Assembly (NCBI GenBank): GCA_027214345.1
Contig: JAPWHR010000013.1
Coordinates: 62,001-126,000, forward strand
From: Comamonadaceae bacterium G21597-S1
Lineage (GTDB): Bacteria; Pseudomonadota; Gammaproteobacteria; Burkholderiales; Burkholderiaceae_C
Direction of reading: 5' to 3'
DNA: 64,000 nt
Positions 29,676-38,939 of this stretch are shown piece by piece. The position numbers were made by a program, and so were the translations under genes. The notes beneath the pieces were generated by a model, which did not search any database, had not been told where the DNA came from, and saw only the letters and a program-made list of their open reading frames with translations. Positions within the stretch are counted from its first letter, which is position 1. Each line of letters opens with the position of its first letter.

Positions 29676-29734
29676 TGGACAACCCTCCGTGCTGCGCACT
29701 GCGGTATTCGCCTTGGGACGGCCCGGCGGCTCAT
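29672..29734 (-). CDS. micro-ORF 1 of the soxD-soxA relay (20 aa)
   Basis: Starts at ATG 29734, overlapping the soxD stop as ATGA, with AAGG eight bases upstream. Encodes a 20-residue Arg-rich peptide ending ARRVVQ, and its stop overlaps the ATG of the next micro-ORF. No similarity recognised; a coupling role is inferred from position. Confidence 0.4.
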   Translation of the reverse strand: MSRRAVPRRIPQCAARRVVQ

Positions 29735-30000
29735 GCCGCCGGCCTTTCGCGCGCCGGCATCACGGCCAGGATGTCGTGGCTCACGGTGTCGCGGCGCACC
29801 ACCAGCCAGCGCCGGCAGGCCAGCGTGTGCTGCCAGAACTCCAGGTGTTCGCCCTTGGGGTTGTCGCGCAGGTAGACCGCGTCGACCCAGGCATCGTGGT
29901 GTTCGGCGCCCAGTGGCGGATAGGTCTTGCTGGCATCGCCGAAGTAGCTGAACTCGTCGTGGTCGCGTTCGCCGCAGTAGGGGCAGTTGATTCGAAGCAT
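29731..30000 (-). CDS. soxD: sarcosine oxidase delta subunit
   Basis: 89 residues, the usual size. Zinc-ribbon start MLRINCPYCGERD, then the conserved RDNPKGEHLEFWQHTLACRR. Small structural subunit of heterotetrameric sarcosine oxidase. It starts 12 bases after soxB ends and its own stop begins the micro-ORF chain that leads to soxA. Confidence 0.93.
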   Translation of the reverse strand: MLRINCPYCGERDHDEFSYFGDASKTYPPLGAEHHDAWVDAVYLRDNPKGEHLEFWQHTLACRRWLVVRRDTVSHDILAVMPARERPAA

Positions 30001-30012
30001 GGGGCGGGCCGG

Positions 30013-31272
30013 CTATTGCAGATGGTTGTAGGGGCCGTAACCGGCTTCGTCAATATATCGACCCTTGGCAAAACGATCCATCGTGAAACCGGCGCTGAGA
30101 TCGTGCGGCTTGTCGTTGGCGATCGTGTGCGCAAAACACCAGCCCGATGCCGGCGTGGCCTTGAAGCCGCCATAACACCAGCCGCCGTTGAGGTACAGGC
30201 CATCGACCGGCGTGGTCGTGATGATGGGGCTGCCGTCGGGCGTCATGTCCATGATGCCGCCCCAGTGGCGCAACAGGCGCAGCCGCGATGCAAACGGCAT
30301 CAAGCTGGCCAGGCCCTGCATGGTCTCCGCGATGCTGGGCAGGTTGCCGCGCTGCGCATAACTGTTGTACCGATCGATGTGACCCCCGAACACCAGGCCA
30401 CCCTTGTCGGACTGCGAGACATAGAAATATGTGGCCGACCACACGACCACGTGGTGCACGACTGGCTTGATGGATTCGGTGACGAAAGCCTGCAGCACGT
30501 GACTTTCGATCGGCAGCCGCAGCCCGGCCTTGCGTGCCAGCACCGAGGTGTGGCCCGCCACCGCCACCGCCGTCTTGCCCGCGCCGATGTCGCCACGGTT
30601 CGTCTTGACGCCGACGATGCGTTCGCCCGACCACAAATAGTCCAGCACCTCGCAGTTCTGGATGATGTCCACGCCCAGGCTGTCGGCCGCGCGCGCATAA
30701 CCCCAGGCCACCGCGTCATGGCGCGCCGTGCCGGCATCGGGTTGCAACATGCCACCGTAGATCGGGAACCGCGCCTGCGAGGAGAAATCCAGGTATGGCG
30801 CCTCCTTGCGGACCTCCTCGCGGGACAGGATCTCGGCACGGATGCCGTTCAGCCGCATCGTGTTGGCGCGACGCACCAGGCCGTCGAGCGCAGCCTGCGA
30901 GCAGGCGGCGAACAGGTAGCCGCGGGGCGAGAACATCACGTTGTAGTTCAGGTCCTGCGACAGGTCGCGCCACAGCGACATCGAGTGTTCATAGAACGCG
31001 GTGTTCTCCCGCATCATGTAGTTCGAGCGCACGATGGTGGTGTTGCGCCCCACGTTGCCCGAGCCTATGTACCCCTTCTCCAGGATCGCGATGTTGCGCA
31101 TGCCGTGGTTGCGCGCCAGGTAATACGCGGTCGCCAGGCCATGTCCGCCGCCGCCGATGATGACCACGTCGTAGCTCTTCTTCGGCTTCGGGTCGCGCCA
31201 GGCGCGTTCCCACGCCTGGTGGCCGCCCAGGGCGTTCTTGAACAGCGACCAGGCGGAGTAACGCTGGGCCAT
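30013..31272 (-). CDS. soxB: sarcosine oxidase beta subunit
   Basis: 419 residues. The N-terminus MAQRYSAWSLFKNALGGH is typical of SoxB, followed by FAD-binding VVIIGGGGHGLATAYYLA. Catalytic subunit holding non-covalent FAD and covalent FMN; oxidises the N-methyl group of sarcosine. It follows the dimethylglycine dehydrogenase-like gene by five bases, so the product of one enzyme is the substrate of the next. Confidence 0.94.
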   Translation of the reverse strand: MAQRYSAWSLFKNALGGHQAWERAWRDPKPKKSYDVVIIGGGGHGLATAYYLARNHGMRNIAILEKGYIGSGNVGRNTTIVRSNYMMRENTAFYEHSMSLWRDLSQDLNYNVMFSPRGYLFAACSQAALDGLVRRANTMRLNGIRAEILSREEVRKEAPYLDFSSQARFPIYGGMLQPDAGTARHDAVAWGYARAADSLGVDIIQNCEVLDYLWSGERIVGVKTNRGDIGAGKTAVAVAGHTSVLARKAGLRLPIESHVLQAFVTESIKPVVHHVVVWSATYFYVSQSDKGGLVFGGHIDRYNSYAQRGNLPSIAETMQGLASLMPFASRLRLLRHWGGIMDMTPDGSPIITTTPVDGLYLNGGWCYGGFKATPASGWCFAHTIANDKPHDLSAGFTMDRFAKGRYIDEAGYGPYNHLQ

Positions 31273-31277
31273 GATGC

Positions 31278-33707
31278 CTACATCCTCATGCGTTGCGCTT
31301 GTGGATCGAACGGGGGTTCCGACTGCAGCCGCGCGGCGACACGTTCACCGAGGATCTCGATCTCCAACCGCAGGTCCGGCTTGACCAGTTCGCTCGGAAT
31401 ATAACCCTGCGCCAGCGACTGCTCGACCCAGTGGCCATAACCGCCCGACGTGACCCAGCCCACGACCTTGCCGTCGACCCAGATCGGCTCGTCGCCCATG
31501 ACGTCGGTGTCGACGGCATCGACGACCAAACACACGCGGGTGCGTTTCGGCCCGTCCTGCCTTTCCTTGAGCGCCGCGGCCTTGCCGATGAAGTCAGGCT
31601 TGTCGAGCTTGACGAAGCGGTCCAGCCCGGCCTCGAACGGGCCGTAGATCGGGCGGAACTCGCGGAACCAGGTGCCGAAGTGTTTCTCCAACCGCAGGCA
31701 GAGCAAGGCACGCATGCCGAAGTTCTTCAGGCCCAGGTCGGCGCCGGCGGCCATGATGCTCTGGTAGAGCCGATACTGGTATTCGGGCGCGACCCAGATC
31801 TCGTAGCCCAGGTCACCGGTATAGGTGACGCGATTGACCTTGGCGCGCACCGTGGCGATCTCCATCTCGCGGTAGTCCATGAAGCGCAGCGCTTCGTTGG
31901 ATACGTCATCGTCGGTCAGGCGTTGCAGCAGTTCACGTGACTTCGGGCCGGCAATGGACAGGCCGACGAGTTTCATGCCCAGCGCCTCGATGCGCACCGA
32001 GCCGTCCTTGGGCAGATGTCGCTCGAACCAGCGCATGTGGTAGACCTGCGCCTGGCTCGAACCCCACATCATGAAGCGGCCCTCTTCGGCCTTGGCGATC
32101 GTGAAGTCGCCGATGATCCGACCTTGCGGGTTGAGCATGGGCGTCAGCACCAGACGACCTGGCTTGGGCATGGTGTTCGTCATCATGCGCAGCAACCAGG
32201 CTTCGGCGCCGGGTCCAATGATCTCGTATTTGGCGAAGTTCGCGATCTCGGTCACGCCCACGGCCTCGCGTACCGCGCGACACTCGGCCTTGATCGGCCC
32301 GAAGTCGTTGGAGCGGCGGAACGATACGATGTCCTTCGCCTCGGTACCTGCAGGCGCGAACCACAACGGTGTCTCCATGCCCCAGGAGTCGCCCATCACC
32401 GCGCCCTGGGCGATCATGGAGTCATACAGCGGCGTGGTCTGCAGCGGACGTGCGGCCGGCAATTCCTCGTTCGGGAACCGGATGCTGAAGCGGCGCGCAT
32501 AGTTCTCGCGCACCTTGGCATTGGTATAGGTGCGGGTGGCCCAGTCCCCGAAACGCGCGACGTCCATGCCCCAGATGTCGAAGCCCGGGTCACCGTCGAC
32601 CATCCAGTTCGACAGTGCCAGGCCGACACCACCGCCCTGGCTGAAGCCGGCCATGACACCGCAGGCCGACCAGAAATTGGTGCGTCCGCGCACCGGTCCG
32701 ACCAGCGGATTGCCGTCGGGCGCGAACGTGAACGGGCCATTGATGACACGCTTGATGCCGACGTTCTCGAGCGTGGGAAAGTGGCGGAAGGCGACCTCCA
32801 GCGACGGCGCGATGCGGTCGAGGTCGGGTTGCAGCAGTTCCTGGCCGAAGCTCCACGGCGTCTCTTTCGGCGACCAGGGCACGCAGGCCTTCTCGTAGGC
32901 ACCGAGCACGATGCCCTTGCCTTCCTGGCGCAGGTAACACTCGGCGCCGAAGTCGATCACATGGCCGATCTCCTTGCCCGATTGCTGGTTGAAGGCGACG
33001 ACCTCGGGGATCTCGTCAGTCACGAGATACATGTGCTCCATCGCCAGTACCGGCAGTTCGATACCGACCATGCGGCCGACCTCGCGCGCCCACAGGCCGC
33101 CGGCGTTGACCACGTGTTCGCATTCGATCACGCCCTTGTTGGTGATCACGCGCCAGTGCCCGTCGGGCTTTTGCTCCAGTGCCTCGACCTTGGTCTGGAT
33201 CTCGATGGTGGCGCCGCCCAGCCGGGCCGCCTTGGCATACGCGTAGGTCGTGCCGGACGGGTCGAGGTGGCCTTCGTTGGGGTCGAGCAAGGCGCCGATG
33301 AAATGTTGTTCCTCGATGAACGGAAAGTACTGCTTCGCCTCCGCGACCGAGATGATCTCGGTGGCCATGCCCAGGTAGCGTCCCTTGGCCACCGTGGTCT
33401 TGAGGAACTCCAGCCGCTCGGGGGTGTCGGCCAGCATGATGCCGGCCGACAGGTGCATGCCGCAGGACTGGCCGGAGATAGCCTCCAGTTCCTTGTACAG
33501 GCCCACCGTATAACTCTGCAGCATCGCCACGTTCGGATCGCCGTTGAGCGTGTGGAAGCCGCCCGCGGCATGCCAGGTCGAGCCGGACGTGAGCTGATCG
33601 CGCTCGAGCAGCAGCACGTCCTTCCACCCCTTCTTGGTCAGGTGATACAGGACGGAACATCCGACGACACCACCACCGATCACGACGACTTGGGCTGTTG
33701 ATTTCAC
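31278..33707 (-). CDS. dimethylglycine dehydrogenase-like flavoprotein with GcvT domain
   Basis: 809 residues from a GTG start. FAD site VVVIGGGVVGCS (7-18); STWHAAGG carries His46, the position of covalent FAD attachment in mammalian dimethylglycine and sarcosine dehydrogenases. From about residue 430 a tetrahydrofolate-binding GcvT-like region follows (ETPLWFAP, then EAWLLRMMTN and GDLGYEIWV). It should demethylate dimethylglycine (or a similar N-methyl amine) to sarcosine with formation of methylene-THF. Between the MttB-like gene and soxB in the same operon. Confidence 0.88.
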   Translation of the reverse strand: MKSTAQVVVIGGGVVGCSVLYHLTKKGWKDVLLLERDQLTSGSTWHAAGGFHTLNGDPNVAMLQSYTVGLYKELEAISGQSCGMHLSAGIMLADTPERLEFLKTTVAKGRYLGMATEIISVAEAKQYFPFIEEQHFIGALLDPNEGHLDPSGTTYAYAKAARLGGATIEIQTKVEALEQKPDGHWRVITNKGVIECEHVVNAGGLWAREVGRMVGIELPVLAMEHMYLVTDEIPEVVAFNQQSGKEIGHVIDFGAECYLRQEGKGIVLGAYEKACVPWSPKETPWSFGQELLQPDLDRIAPSLEVAFRHFPTLENVGIKRVINGPFTFAPDGNPLVGPVRGRTNFWSACGVMAGFSQGGGVGLALSNWMVDGDPGFDIWGMDVARFGDWATRTYTNAKVRENYARRFSIRFPNEELPAARPLQTTPLYDSMIAQGAVMGDSWGMETPLWFAPAGTEAKDIVSFRRSNDFGPIKAECRAVREAVGVTEIANFAKYEIIGPGAEAWLLRMMTNTMPKPGRLVLTPMLNPQGRIIGDFTIAKAEEGRFMMWGSSQAQVYHMRWFERHLPKDGSVRIEALGMKLVGLSIAGPKSRELLQRLTDDDVSNEALRFMDYREMEIATVRAKVNRVTYTGDLGYEIWVAPEYQYRLYQSIMAAGADLGLKNFGMRALLCLRLEKHFGTWFREFRPIYGPFEAGLDRFVKLDKPDFIGKAAALKERQDGPKRTRVCLVVDAVDTDVMGDEPIWVDGKVVGWVTSGGYGHWVEQSLAQGYIPSELVKPDLRLEIEILGERVAARLQSEPPFDPQAQRMRM

Positions 33708-33761
33708 TGTGTTGATTCCTTAGCGTGCCGGGCCGCAACGCCCGTGTTGATCCCGCCTCGC

Positions 33762-35324
33762 CTAGAAGTCGGTCGGGGCGCCACCCTCTTGCTTGCGGCG
33801 CGCGACAAAAGCATCGAGCTCCTCCTCGATGGCCGCCTCCATCGGCGGGCGCTCGTAGGCCGCCAGTTCCTTCTGCCAGACTGCGTTGGCCTTCTGGATC
33901 GCGGTGGGACTACCCGCTTCCTGCCAGGTTTCGAAGTTGCGCCAGTCGGAGACGATGGGTGAATAGAAGGCGTTCTCGAACCGCTCCAGCGTGTGGGCCG
34001 TGCCGAAGTAATGGCCACCGGGGCCCACCTCGCGCACGGCATCGAGTCCCAGGCCCGCCGGGCTCACGTCCAGTGGCGTCAGGAACTCGGCCACCATTTG
34101 CAGCAGGTCGACGTCGACGATGAACTTCTCGAACGATGCGGTCAGCCCGCCCTCCATCCAGCCGGCCGAATGCATGATGAAGTTGCCGCCGGCCTGGATC
34201 ACGGCCCAGAGCGAAAACACCGACTCGTAGGCCGCCTGGGCGTCCACGGTGTTGGCGGCGCAGACGTTGGAGGTGCGATACGGGATACCGTATTTGCGGC
34301 ACAACTGCCCGCCGGCGAGCACGGCCTTCATGTATTCGGGCGTGCCGAAGGCCGGCGCGCCGGTCTTCATGTCGACGTTGGAGGTGAAGCCTCCGTAGAC
34401 GACGGGCGCGCCTGGGCGCACCATCTGCGTGAAGGCGATGCCGGCCAGTGCCTCGGCGTTCTGCTGCGCCAGGGCTCCGGCGATCGTCACCGGTGCCATC
34501 GCGCCGGCCAGCGTGAACGGCGTGAGCATGATGATCTGGTTGCGCGACGACATCTCGATGATGCCTTGCAGCATCGGCGTGTCCAGCCGCAGCGGGGACG
34601 AGCTGTTGATGATGGAGAACAACGAGGGTTCGGCCTCCATCTGCTCGCGCGAGATGCCACGCGCGATGCGGGCGATCTCGAGCCCATCCTGGTTGCGCTC
34701 CTTGCCCAGTGAATACACATGGAAGGGCTTGTCGGTCAGCTTGGCAATGTCGGACAGGCAGTCGAGATGCCGCACCGACGCATGCAGGTCCACCGGCTCG
34801 ACCGGATAACCGCCGCTGGCGTGCACGATGTCGTAGCGCTGTGCCAGCCGCACCATGTTGCGGAAGTCCACCTGGTTGCCGGCGCGGCGCCCGCCTTGCA
34901 GGTCGGAGCAGTTGGGCGGGCTGGCGACCTGGGCAAACACCAGGTTCTTGCCGCCGATCTGTACATTGCGCTCGGGGTTACGCGCGTGCAGCGTGAATTC
35001 GGAAGGACAGGACTTGATCGCCTGCAGGATCAGGTTGCGGTCGAACCGCACCCGTTCGGAGCCTTCGCGCACGTCGGCGCCTGCCTTCTTGAGAATGTCG
35101 CGCGCGCCGGCATGCATGAAGTCCATGCCCATCTCTTCGAGGATGGTCAATGAAGCATCATGGATGGCCTCGAGTTCGTCTTCCGAGACCACCGGTATCG
35201 GAGGGAATCGGTGCTTCAGTCGCCGGTACTTGAGCGTCGAGACCGCCGCCCGCGGGGTACCCGTTCCACGGCCACCGCGCCGACGGCCGGCGGTCGGGGG
35301 TGTCGTTGCTGCGCCATCGGTCAT
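33762..35324 (-). CDS. MttB-superfamily methyltransferase without pyrrolysine
   Basis: 520 residues. TIM-barrel methyltransferase related to trimethylamine:corrinoid methyltransferase MttB; recognised by KHRFPPIPVVSEDELEAIHD, the N-terminal helix, GGRRAGNQVDF, PGAPVVYGGFTSNVDMKTGA and VREVGPGGHYFG. There is no in-frame TAG, so pyrrolysine is absent, as in glycine betaine methyltransferase MtgB. First gene of the operon; a quaternary amine such as glycine betaine is the natural guess, giving dimethylglycine for the next enzyme. No corrinoid protein gene is nearby. ATG 35324 has AGGA eight bases upstream; the N-terminus is Arg/Gly-rich. Confidence 0.85.
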   Translation of the reverse strand: MTDGAATTPPTAGRRRGGRGTGTPRAAVSTLKYRRLKHRFPPIPVVSEDELEAIHDASLTILEEMGMDFMHAGARDILKKAGADVREGSERVRFDRNLILQAIKSCPSEFTLHARNPERNVQIGGKNLVFAQVASPPNCSDLQGGRRAGNQVDFRNMVRLAQRYDIVHASGGYPVEPVDLHASVRHLDCLSDIAKLTDKPFHVYSLGKERNQDGLEIARIARGISREQMEAEPSLFSIINSSSPLRLDTPMLQGIIEMSSRNQIIMLTPFTLAGAMAPVTIAGALAQQNAEALAGIAFTQMVRPGAPVVYGGFTSNVDMKTGAPAFGTPEYMKAVLAGGQLCRKYGIPYRTSNVCAANTVDAQAAYESVFSLWAVIQAGGNFIMHSAGWMEGGLTASFEKFIVDVDLLQMVAEFLTPLDVSPAGLGLDAVREVGPGGHYFGTAHTLERFENAFYSPIVSDWRNFETWQEAGSPTAIQKANAVWQKELAAYERPPMEAAIEEELDAFVARRKQEGGAPTDF

Positions 35325-35409
35325 GGGTCGATCCTGCGATTCTCGCGGTGATGATCCGGCGAGTATCGGGTGAATCGCCACTCCGATCCTTGCGATGTTT
35401 AGGCCGGCA

Positions 35410-35461
35410 CGGCATGAGCTGAAGTAATGCCGATCCGGCGACAACCGGCATCACGCGGCAT
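35410..35461 (-). promoter_or_regulatory. cluster of four CGGCAT half-sites upstream of the methylated-amine operon
   Basis: CGGCAT at 35410, ATGCCG at 35427, CGGCAT at 35446 and 35456. The first two form a dyad CGGCAT-N11-ATGCCG with the T-N11-A spacing typical of LysR-family operators. They lie 86 to 137 bases before the MttB-like start, a common place for an activator. No regulator gene is adjacent. Confidence 0.5.
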
Positions 35462-35496
35462 GACGGACCTGTCGCAGGCGCACGCGCAACAAAAAA

Positions 35497-35516
35497 GCCC
35501 GCTGGGTTCAGCGGGC
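35497..35516 (-). terminator. Rho-independent terminator after the ribosomal operon and tRNA-fMet
   Basis: GCCCGCTG-GGTT-CAGCGGGC, a perfect 8-bp stem with a 4-base loop. A-run (35491-35496) on one side and T-run on the other make it usable in both directions; it ends the leftward rplN-rplQ-tRNA transcript before the methylated-amine operon promoter. Confidence 0.9.
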
Positions 35517-35547
35517 TTTTTGTCTGCAACTACCGGGGTTGCGTATG

Positions 35548-35624
<77 letters not shown>

Positions 35625-35646
35625 GTAAGCTAAAGAGTATAACCGC

Positions 35647-36048
35647 TTATTCGGCCTTGTCGGCGCCTTCGACCAATTCATCTGCAATTTCGGGACGGTC
35701 GACCAGTTCGACGTAGGCCATGGGTGCATTGTCGCCAACCCGGAAACCCATCTTGAGAATGCGGGTGTAGCCGCCCGGACGCGCGGCATAACGCGGGCCC
35801 AGCACGTCAAACAGCTTCACGACGCTGTCGCGGCTGCGCAGGCGGTCGAATGCCAGGCGGCGGTTGGCAACCGTAGCCACCTTGGCCAGCGTGATCATCG
35901 GCTCGATGACACGACGCAATTCCTTGGCCTTGGGCACGGTGGTCTTGATGGCCTCGTGTTCGATCAACGAGTTCATCATGTTCTGCAGCATCGCCAGGCG
36001 GTGCGAGCTGGTGCGGTTGAGTTTGCGGAGTCCGTGTCCGTGACGCAT
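35647..36048 (-). CDS. rplQ: 50S ribosomal protein L17
   Basis: 133 residues, opening [20 protein letters not shown] as in other bacteria. Last protein gene of the operon, followed directly by the initiator tRNA. L17 binds 23S rRNA near the exit tunnel. The C-terminus ends in an acidic EGADKAE tail. Confidence 0.97.
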   Translation of the reverse strand: MRHGHGLRKLNRTSSHRLAMLQNMMNSLIEHEAIKTTVPKAKELRRVIEPMITLAKVATVANRRLAFDRLRSRDSVVKLFDVLGPRYAARPGGYTRILKMGFRVGDNAPMAYVELVDRPEIADELVEGADKAE

Positions 36049-36139
36049 GGTGAAGTTTCCTTTTCGCTTCTTTATGAATGGCTAGCCGTATCAGGTACTG
36101 CCGGGGGACATCACAAGCCCTTGCGGGCCTGCGACTTCT

Positions 36140-37132
36140 TTAACGCTTTTCGAGTGCCGCCGGCGGCCAGCTCTCGAGCTTCATGCCCAAGGTCAGACCA
36201 CGGGAAGCGAGCACTTCCTTGATTTCGTTGAGCGACTTTCGACCCAGGTTCGGGGTCTTGAGCAACTCGTTCTCGGTGCGCTGGATCAGGTCACCGATGT
36301 AGTAGATGTTCTCGGCCTTGAGGCAGTTGGCCGAACGCACCGTCAACTCGAGCTCGTCCACCGGACGCAGCAGAATCGGATCGAACTGCGTGTTGCCGCG
36401 CGGCGCCGGGCCGTCGAACACGGTCGACAGTTCGCTGCCCTCGAGCTGCGCGAACACCGCCAGTTGCTCGACCAGCACCTTGGCCGACGCACGCACCGCA
36501 TCTTCGGCCGAAATGGCACCATTGGTCTCGATCTCGACGACCAGCTTGTCCAGGTCGGTACGCTGCTCGACACGGGCGCTCTCGACGGTGTAGCTGACGC
36601 GCTTGACCGGCGAGAACGATGCGTCCAGCACGATGCGGCCGATCGACTTGGTCGGCTCGTCACCCTGGCGGCGCATCGTGCCGGGAACATAACCACGGCC
36701 TTTCTCGACCTTGATCTGCATGTCCAGCTTGCCGCCGTGCGACAGGTTGGCGATGACGTGCTCGGGGTTGATCACCTCGACGTCGTGCGGCGTCTGGATG
36801 TCGGCGGCGGTGACGACACCGTCACCGTCCTTGCGCAGGCTCAGCGTCACTTCTTCGCGGTTGTGCAGCTTGAAAACAACGCCCTTGAGGTTCAGCAGGA
36901 TGTTGACGACGTCTTCCTGCACGCCATCGATGGACGAGTACTCGTGCAGGACACCGGCAATGGTGACTTCGGTGGCTGCGTAGCCCGGCATGGACGACAG
37001 CAGGACACGGCGCAATGCATTACCCAAGGTGTGGCCGTAACCACGCTCGAACGGCTCCAGAGCCACCTTGGCTCGGTTGCCGCCCATTTGTTCCACATTG
37101 ATGGCTTTGGGTTTCAGCAGATTGGTTTGCAT
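36140..37132 (-). CDS. rpoA: RNA polymerase alpha subunit
   Basis: 330 residues. Assembly domain ([20 protein letters not shown]) and C-terminal domain with [18 protein letters not shown] and [19 protein letters not shown], which contacts UP elements and activators. Full length for betaproteobacteria. A 91-base gap separates it from rplQ. Confidence 0.97.
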   Translation of the reverse strand: MQTNLLKPKAINVEQMGGNRAKVALEPFERGYGHTLGNALRRVLLSSMPGYAATEVTIAGVLHEYSSIDGVQEDVVNILLNLKGVVFKLHNREEVTLSLRKDGDGVVTAADIQTPHDVEVINPEHVIANLSHGGKLDMQIKVEKGRGYVPGTMRRQGDEPTKSIGRIVLDASFSPVKRVSYTVESARVEQRTDLDKLVVEIETNGAISAEDAVRASAKVLVEQLAVFAQLEGSELSTVFDGPAPRGNTQFDPILLRPVDELELTVRSANCLKAENIYYIGDLIQRTENELLKTPNLGRKSLNEIKEVLASRGLTLGMKLESWPPAALEKR

Positions 37133-37238
37133 GCAGACTTCCTCTCAATACCCCCGACTCGTTACATCGGTAAGGCTGGTGAAGCACCTGGAACGCGGTG
37201 CCCCGCGGACCAGGAACGGTTTCTTCTTGTGCGCGTGA

Positions 37239-37862
37239 TTAACGCGAATACAACTCGACGATCAACGATTCGTTGATGTCGGCGGCAAACTGGTCGCGGT
37301 CCGGGGTCTTCTTGAAAGTACCCTCGGCCTTGTCGACGCTGACCTCGACCCATGCCGGCATGCCGACCTGCTGCGCCAGTTGCAGGGCTTCCACAATCCG
37401 GTTCTGCTTCTTGGACTTGTCACGCACGGCGACGATGTCACCGGACTTGACCATGTACGACGGGATGTTCACGCTCTGGCCGTTCACGGTGATCGCCTTG
37501 TGCGACACCAGCTGGCGCGCTTCGGCGCGCGTGGAGCCGAAGCCCATGCGATAGACCACATTGTCCAGGCGCGACTCGAGCAGGAACAGCAGGTTCGCAC
37601 CCGTGTTGCCGCGACGGCGATCGGCTTCCTCGAAATAACGGCGGAACTGGCGCTCGAGCACGCCGTACATGCGCTTGACCTTCTGCTTCTCGCGCAGCTG
37701 CAGGCCGTAGTCGGAGGTACGTGCGCCAGAGGTCCGGCCATGCTGTCCGGGCTTGGAGTCGAACTTGGCCTTGTCCCCGATGGCGCGACGGGCGCTCTTG
37801 AGGAACAGGTCGGTGCCTTCACGGCGGGAGAGTTTGGCCTTGGGGCCGAGGTAACGTGCCAC
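37239..37862 (-). CDS. rpsD: 30S ribosomal protein S4
   Basis: 207 residues from a GTG start (GTGGCACGTTACCTC). S4 domain with [20 protein letters not shown]. Primary 16S rRNA binder and, in enterobacteria, the translational repressor of this part of the operon. N-terminal zinc Cys residues found in some bacteria are absent here. Confidence 0.97.
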   Translation of the reverse strand: MARYLGPKAKLSRREGTDLFLKSARRAIGDKAKFDSKPGQHGRTSGARTSDYGLQLREKQKVKRMYGVLERQFRRYFEEADRRRGNTGANLLFLLESRLDNVVYRMGFGSTRAEARQLVSHKAITVNGQSVNIPSYMVKSGDIVAVRDKSKKQNRIVEALQLAQQVGMPAWVEVSVDKAEGTFKKTPDRDQFAADINESLIVELYSR

Positions 37863-37978
37863 TTGAACTTCCTTTATGTCATCTGCCGCGCCAAAACGCG
37901 GGAGCCGTCAGCGATGGCCAACGGCGGTGGGCTTGGTGGAATGGATGCGCCGGATACGAATATCCAACGACCCCGGAA

Positions 37979-38383
37979 TCAGATCCGGCGACGTTTCTGC
38001 GGACGGCAGCCGTTGTGCGGCACCGGCGTCACGTCGGAGATCATGTTGATGCGGATACCCAGCGCTGCCAGCGCCCGCACCGAGGACTCGCGGCCCGGGC
38101 CGGGGCCCTTGATCTCGACGTCCAGGTTCTTGATGCCCTGCTCGACAGCAGCACGACCAGCCACCTCGGATGCGACCTGGGCGGCAAACGGGGTCGACTT
38201 GCGCGAACCCTTGAAGCCCTGGCCACCCGACGAAGCCCACGACAAGGCGTTACCCTGGCGATCGGTGATCGTGATGATGGTGTTGTTGAACGAAGCGTGC
38301 ACGTGCGCGACGCCGTCCGCGACGTTCTTGCGAACCTTCTTGCGGACCCGTTGCGATGCTGCGCTATTTTGTGGTTTTGCCAT
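37979..38383 (-). CDS. rpsK: 30S ribosomal protein S11
   Basis: 134 residues; [18 protein letters not shown] and the C-terminal [15 protein letters not shown] are diagnostic. Platform protein of the small subunit. 116-base gap to rpsD. Confidence 0.97.
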   Translation of the reverse strand: MAKPQNSAASQRVRKKVRKNVADGVAHVHASFNNTIITITDRQGNALSWASSGGQGFKGSRKSTPFAAQVASEVAGRAAVEQGIKNLDVEIKGPGPGRESSVRALAALGIRINMISDVTPVPHNGCRPQKRRRI

Positions 38384-38402
38384 GGTGGTCTCTCAATCCC
38401 GT

Positions 38403-38768
38403 TTATTTCTTCAGTGACTGCGCAGCCTTGCGCGGACCCTTGCGGGTACGGGCGTTGGTGCGGGTGCGCTGGCCACGCATCGGCAGACCGCGACGATGGC
38501 GGAAACCGCGGTAGCAACCGATGTCCATCAAACGCTTGATGTTCATCGTGGTTTCGCGCCGCAGGTCACCTTCGATGATGAATTGGCCGACCGCCTCACG
38601 GATCTTTTCCAGATCGGCGTCAGTCAGGTCCTTGACCTTCTTGGAATACGCGATGTCGCAAGCTTCACAGATCTTGCGGGCGCGGGTGCGACCAATGCCG
38701 TAGATGGCCGTCAGGCCAATCTCGGAATGTTGATGCGGCGGAATATTGATACCAGCGATACGTGCCAT
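38403..38768 (-). CDS. rpsM: 30S ribosomal protein S13
   Basis: 121 residues; [20 protein letters not shown] start and [20 protein letters not shown] end. Head protein contacting the P-site tRNA and L5. Separated from rpsK by 19 bases. Confidence 0.97.
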   Translation of the reverse strand: MARIAGINIPPHQHSEIGLTAIYGIGRTRARKICEACDIAYSKKVKDLTDADLEKIREAVGQFIIEGDLRRETTMNIKRLMDIGCYRGFRHRRGLPMRGQRTRTNARTRKGPRKAAQSLKK

Positions 38769-38794
38769 GTTGGTCCTCTAAAACTCGTGCAATC

Positions 38795-38908
38795 TCAGCC
38801 TTGGCGCTGCTTGTGGCGCGGATCCGTACAGATCACGCGCACAACGCCGTTGCGCCGGATGATTTTGCAGTTGCGGCAAATTTTCTTGACCGAAGCCGAA
38901 ACTTTCAT
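38795..38908 (-). CDS. rpmJ: 50S ribosomal protein L36 (zinc-ribbon form)
   Basis: 37 residues, [20 protein letters not shown] at the start. CRNC, a later Cys and RH form the zinc site of the C+ paralogue. AGGAG lies before the ATG at 38908. The stop is 26 bases before rpsM. Confidence 0.96.
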   Translation of the reverse strand: MKVSASVKKICRNCKIIRRNGVVRVICTDPRHKQRQG

Positions 38909-38939
38909 TTGGTTCTCCTAAAAACGCTCTGCCCTGTCT

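Larger units (their letters stand above)
29548..29733 (-). repeat. 62-bp tandem repeat between soxD and soxA
   Basis: About three copies of a 62-bp unit beginning near 29558, 29620 and 29682. The first two copies differ only in a block of about nine bases; the third is more diverged and a few bases shorter. Each unit carries GGAGG, eight bases, then ATGAGC on the minus strand, the same layout as the soxA start itself. The repeat therefore looks like duplicated copies of the soxA translation-start region. Confidence 0.9.

Noticed and set aside
29548-29733. CRISPR array
   Set aside because: The repeats are contiguous 62-bp units without unique spacers, and no cas gene is present.
33762-35324. 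Pyrrolysine-encoding MttB
   Set aside because: The frame is open throughout with no in-frame TAG, so pyrrolysine is not used.
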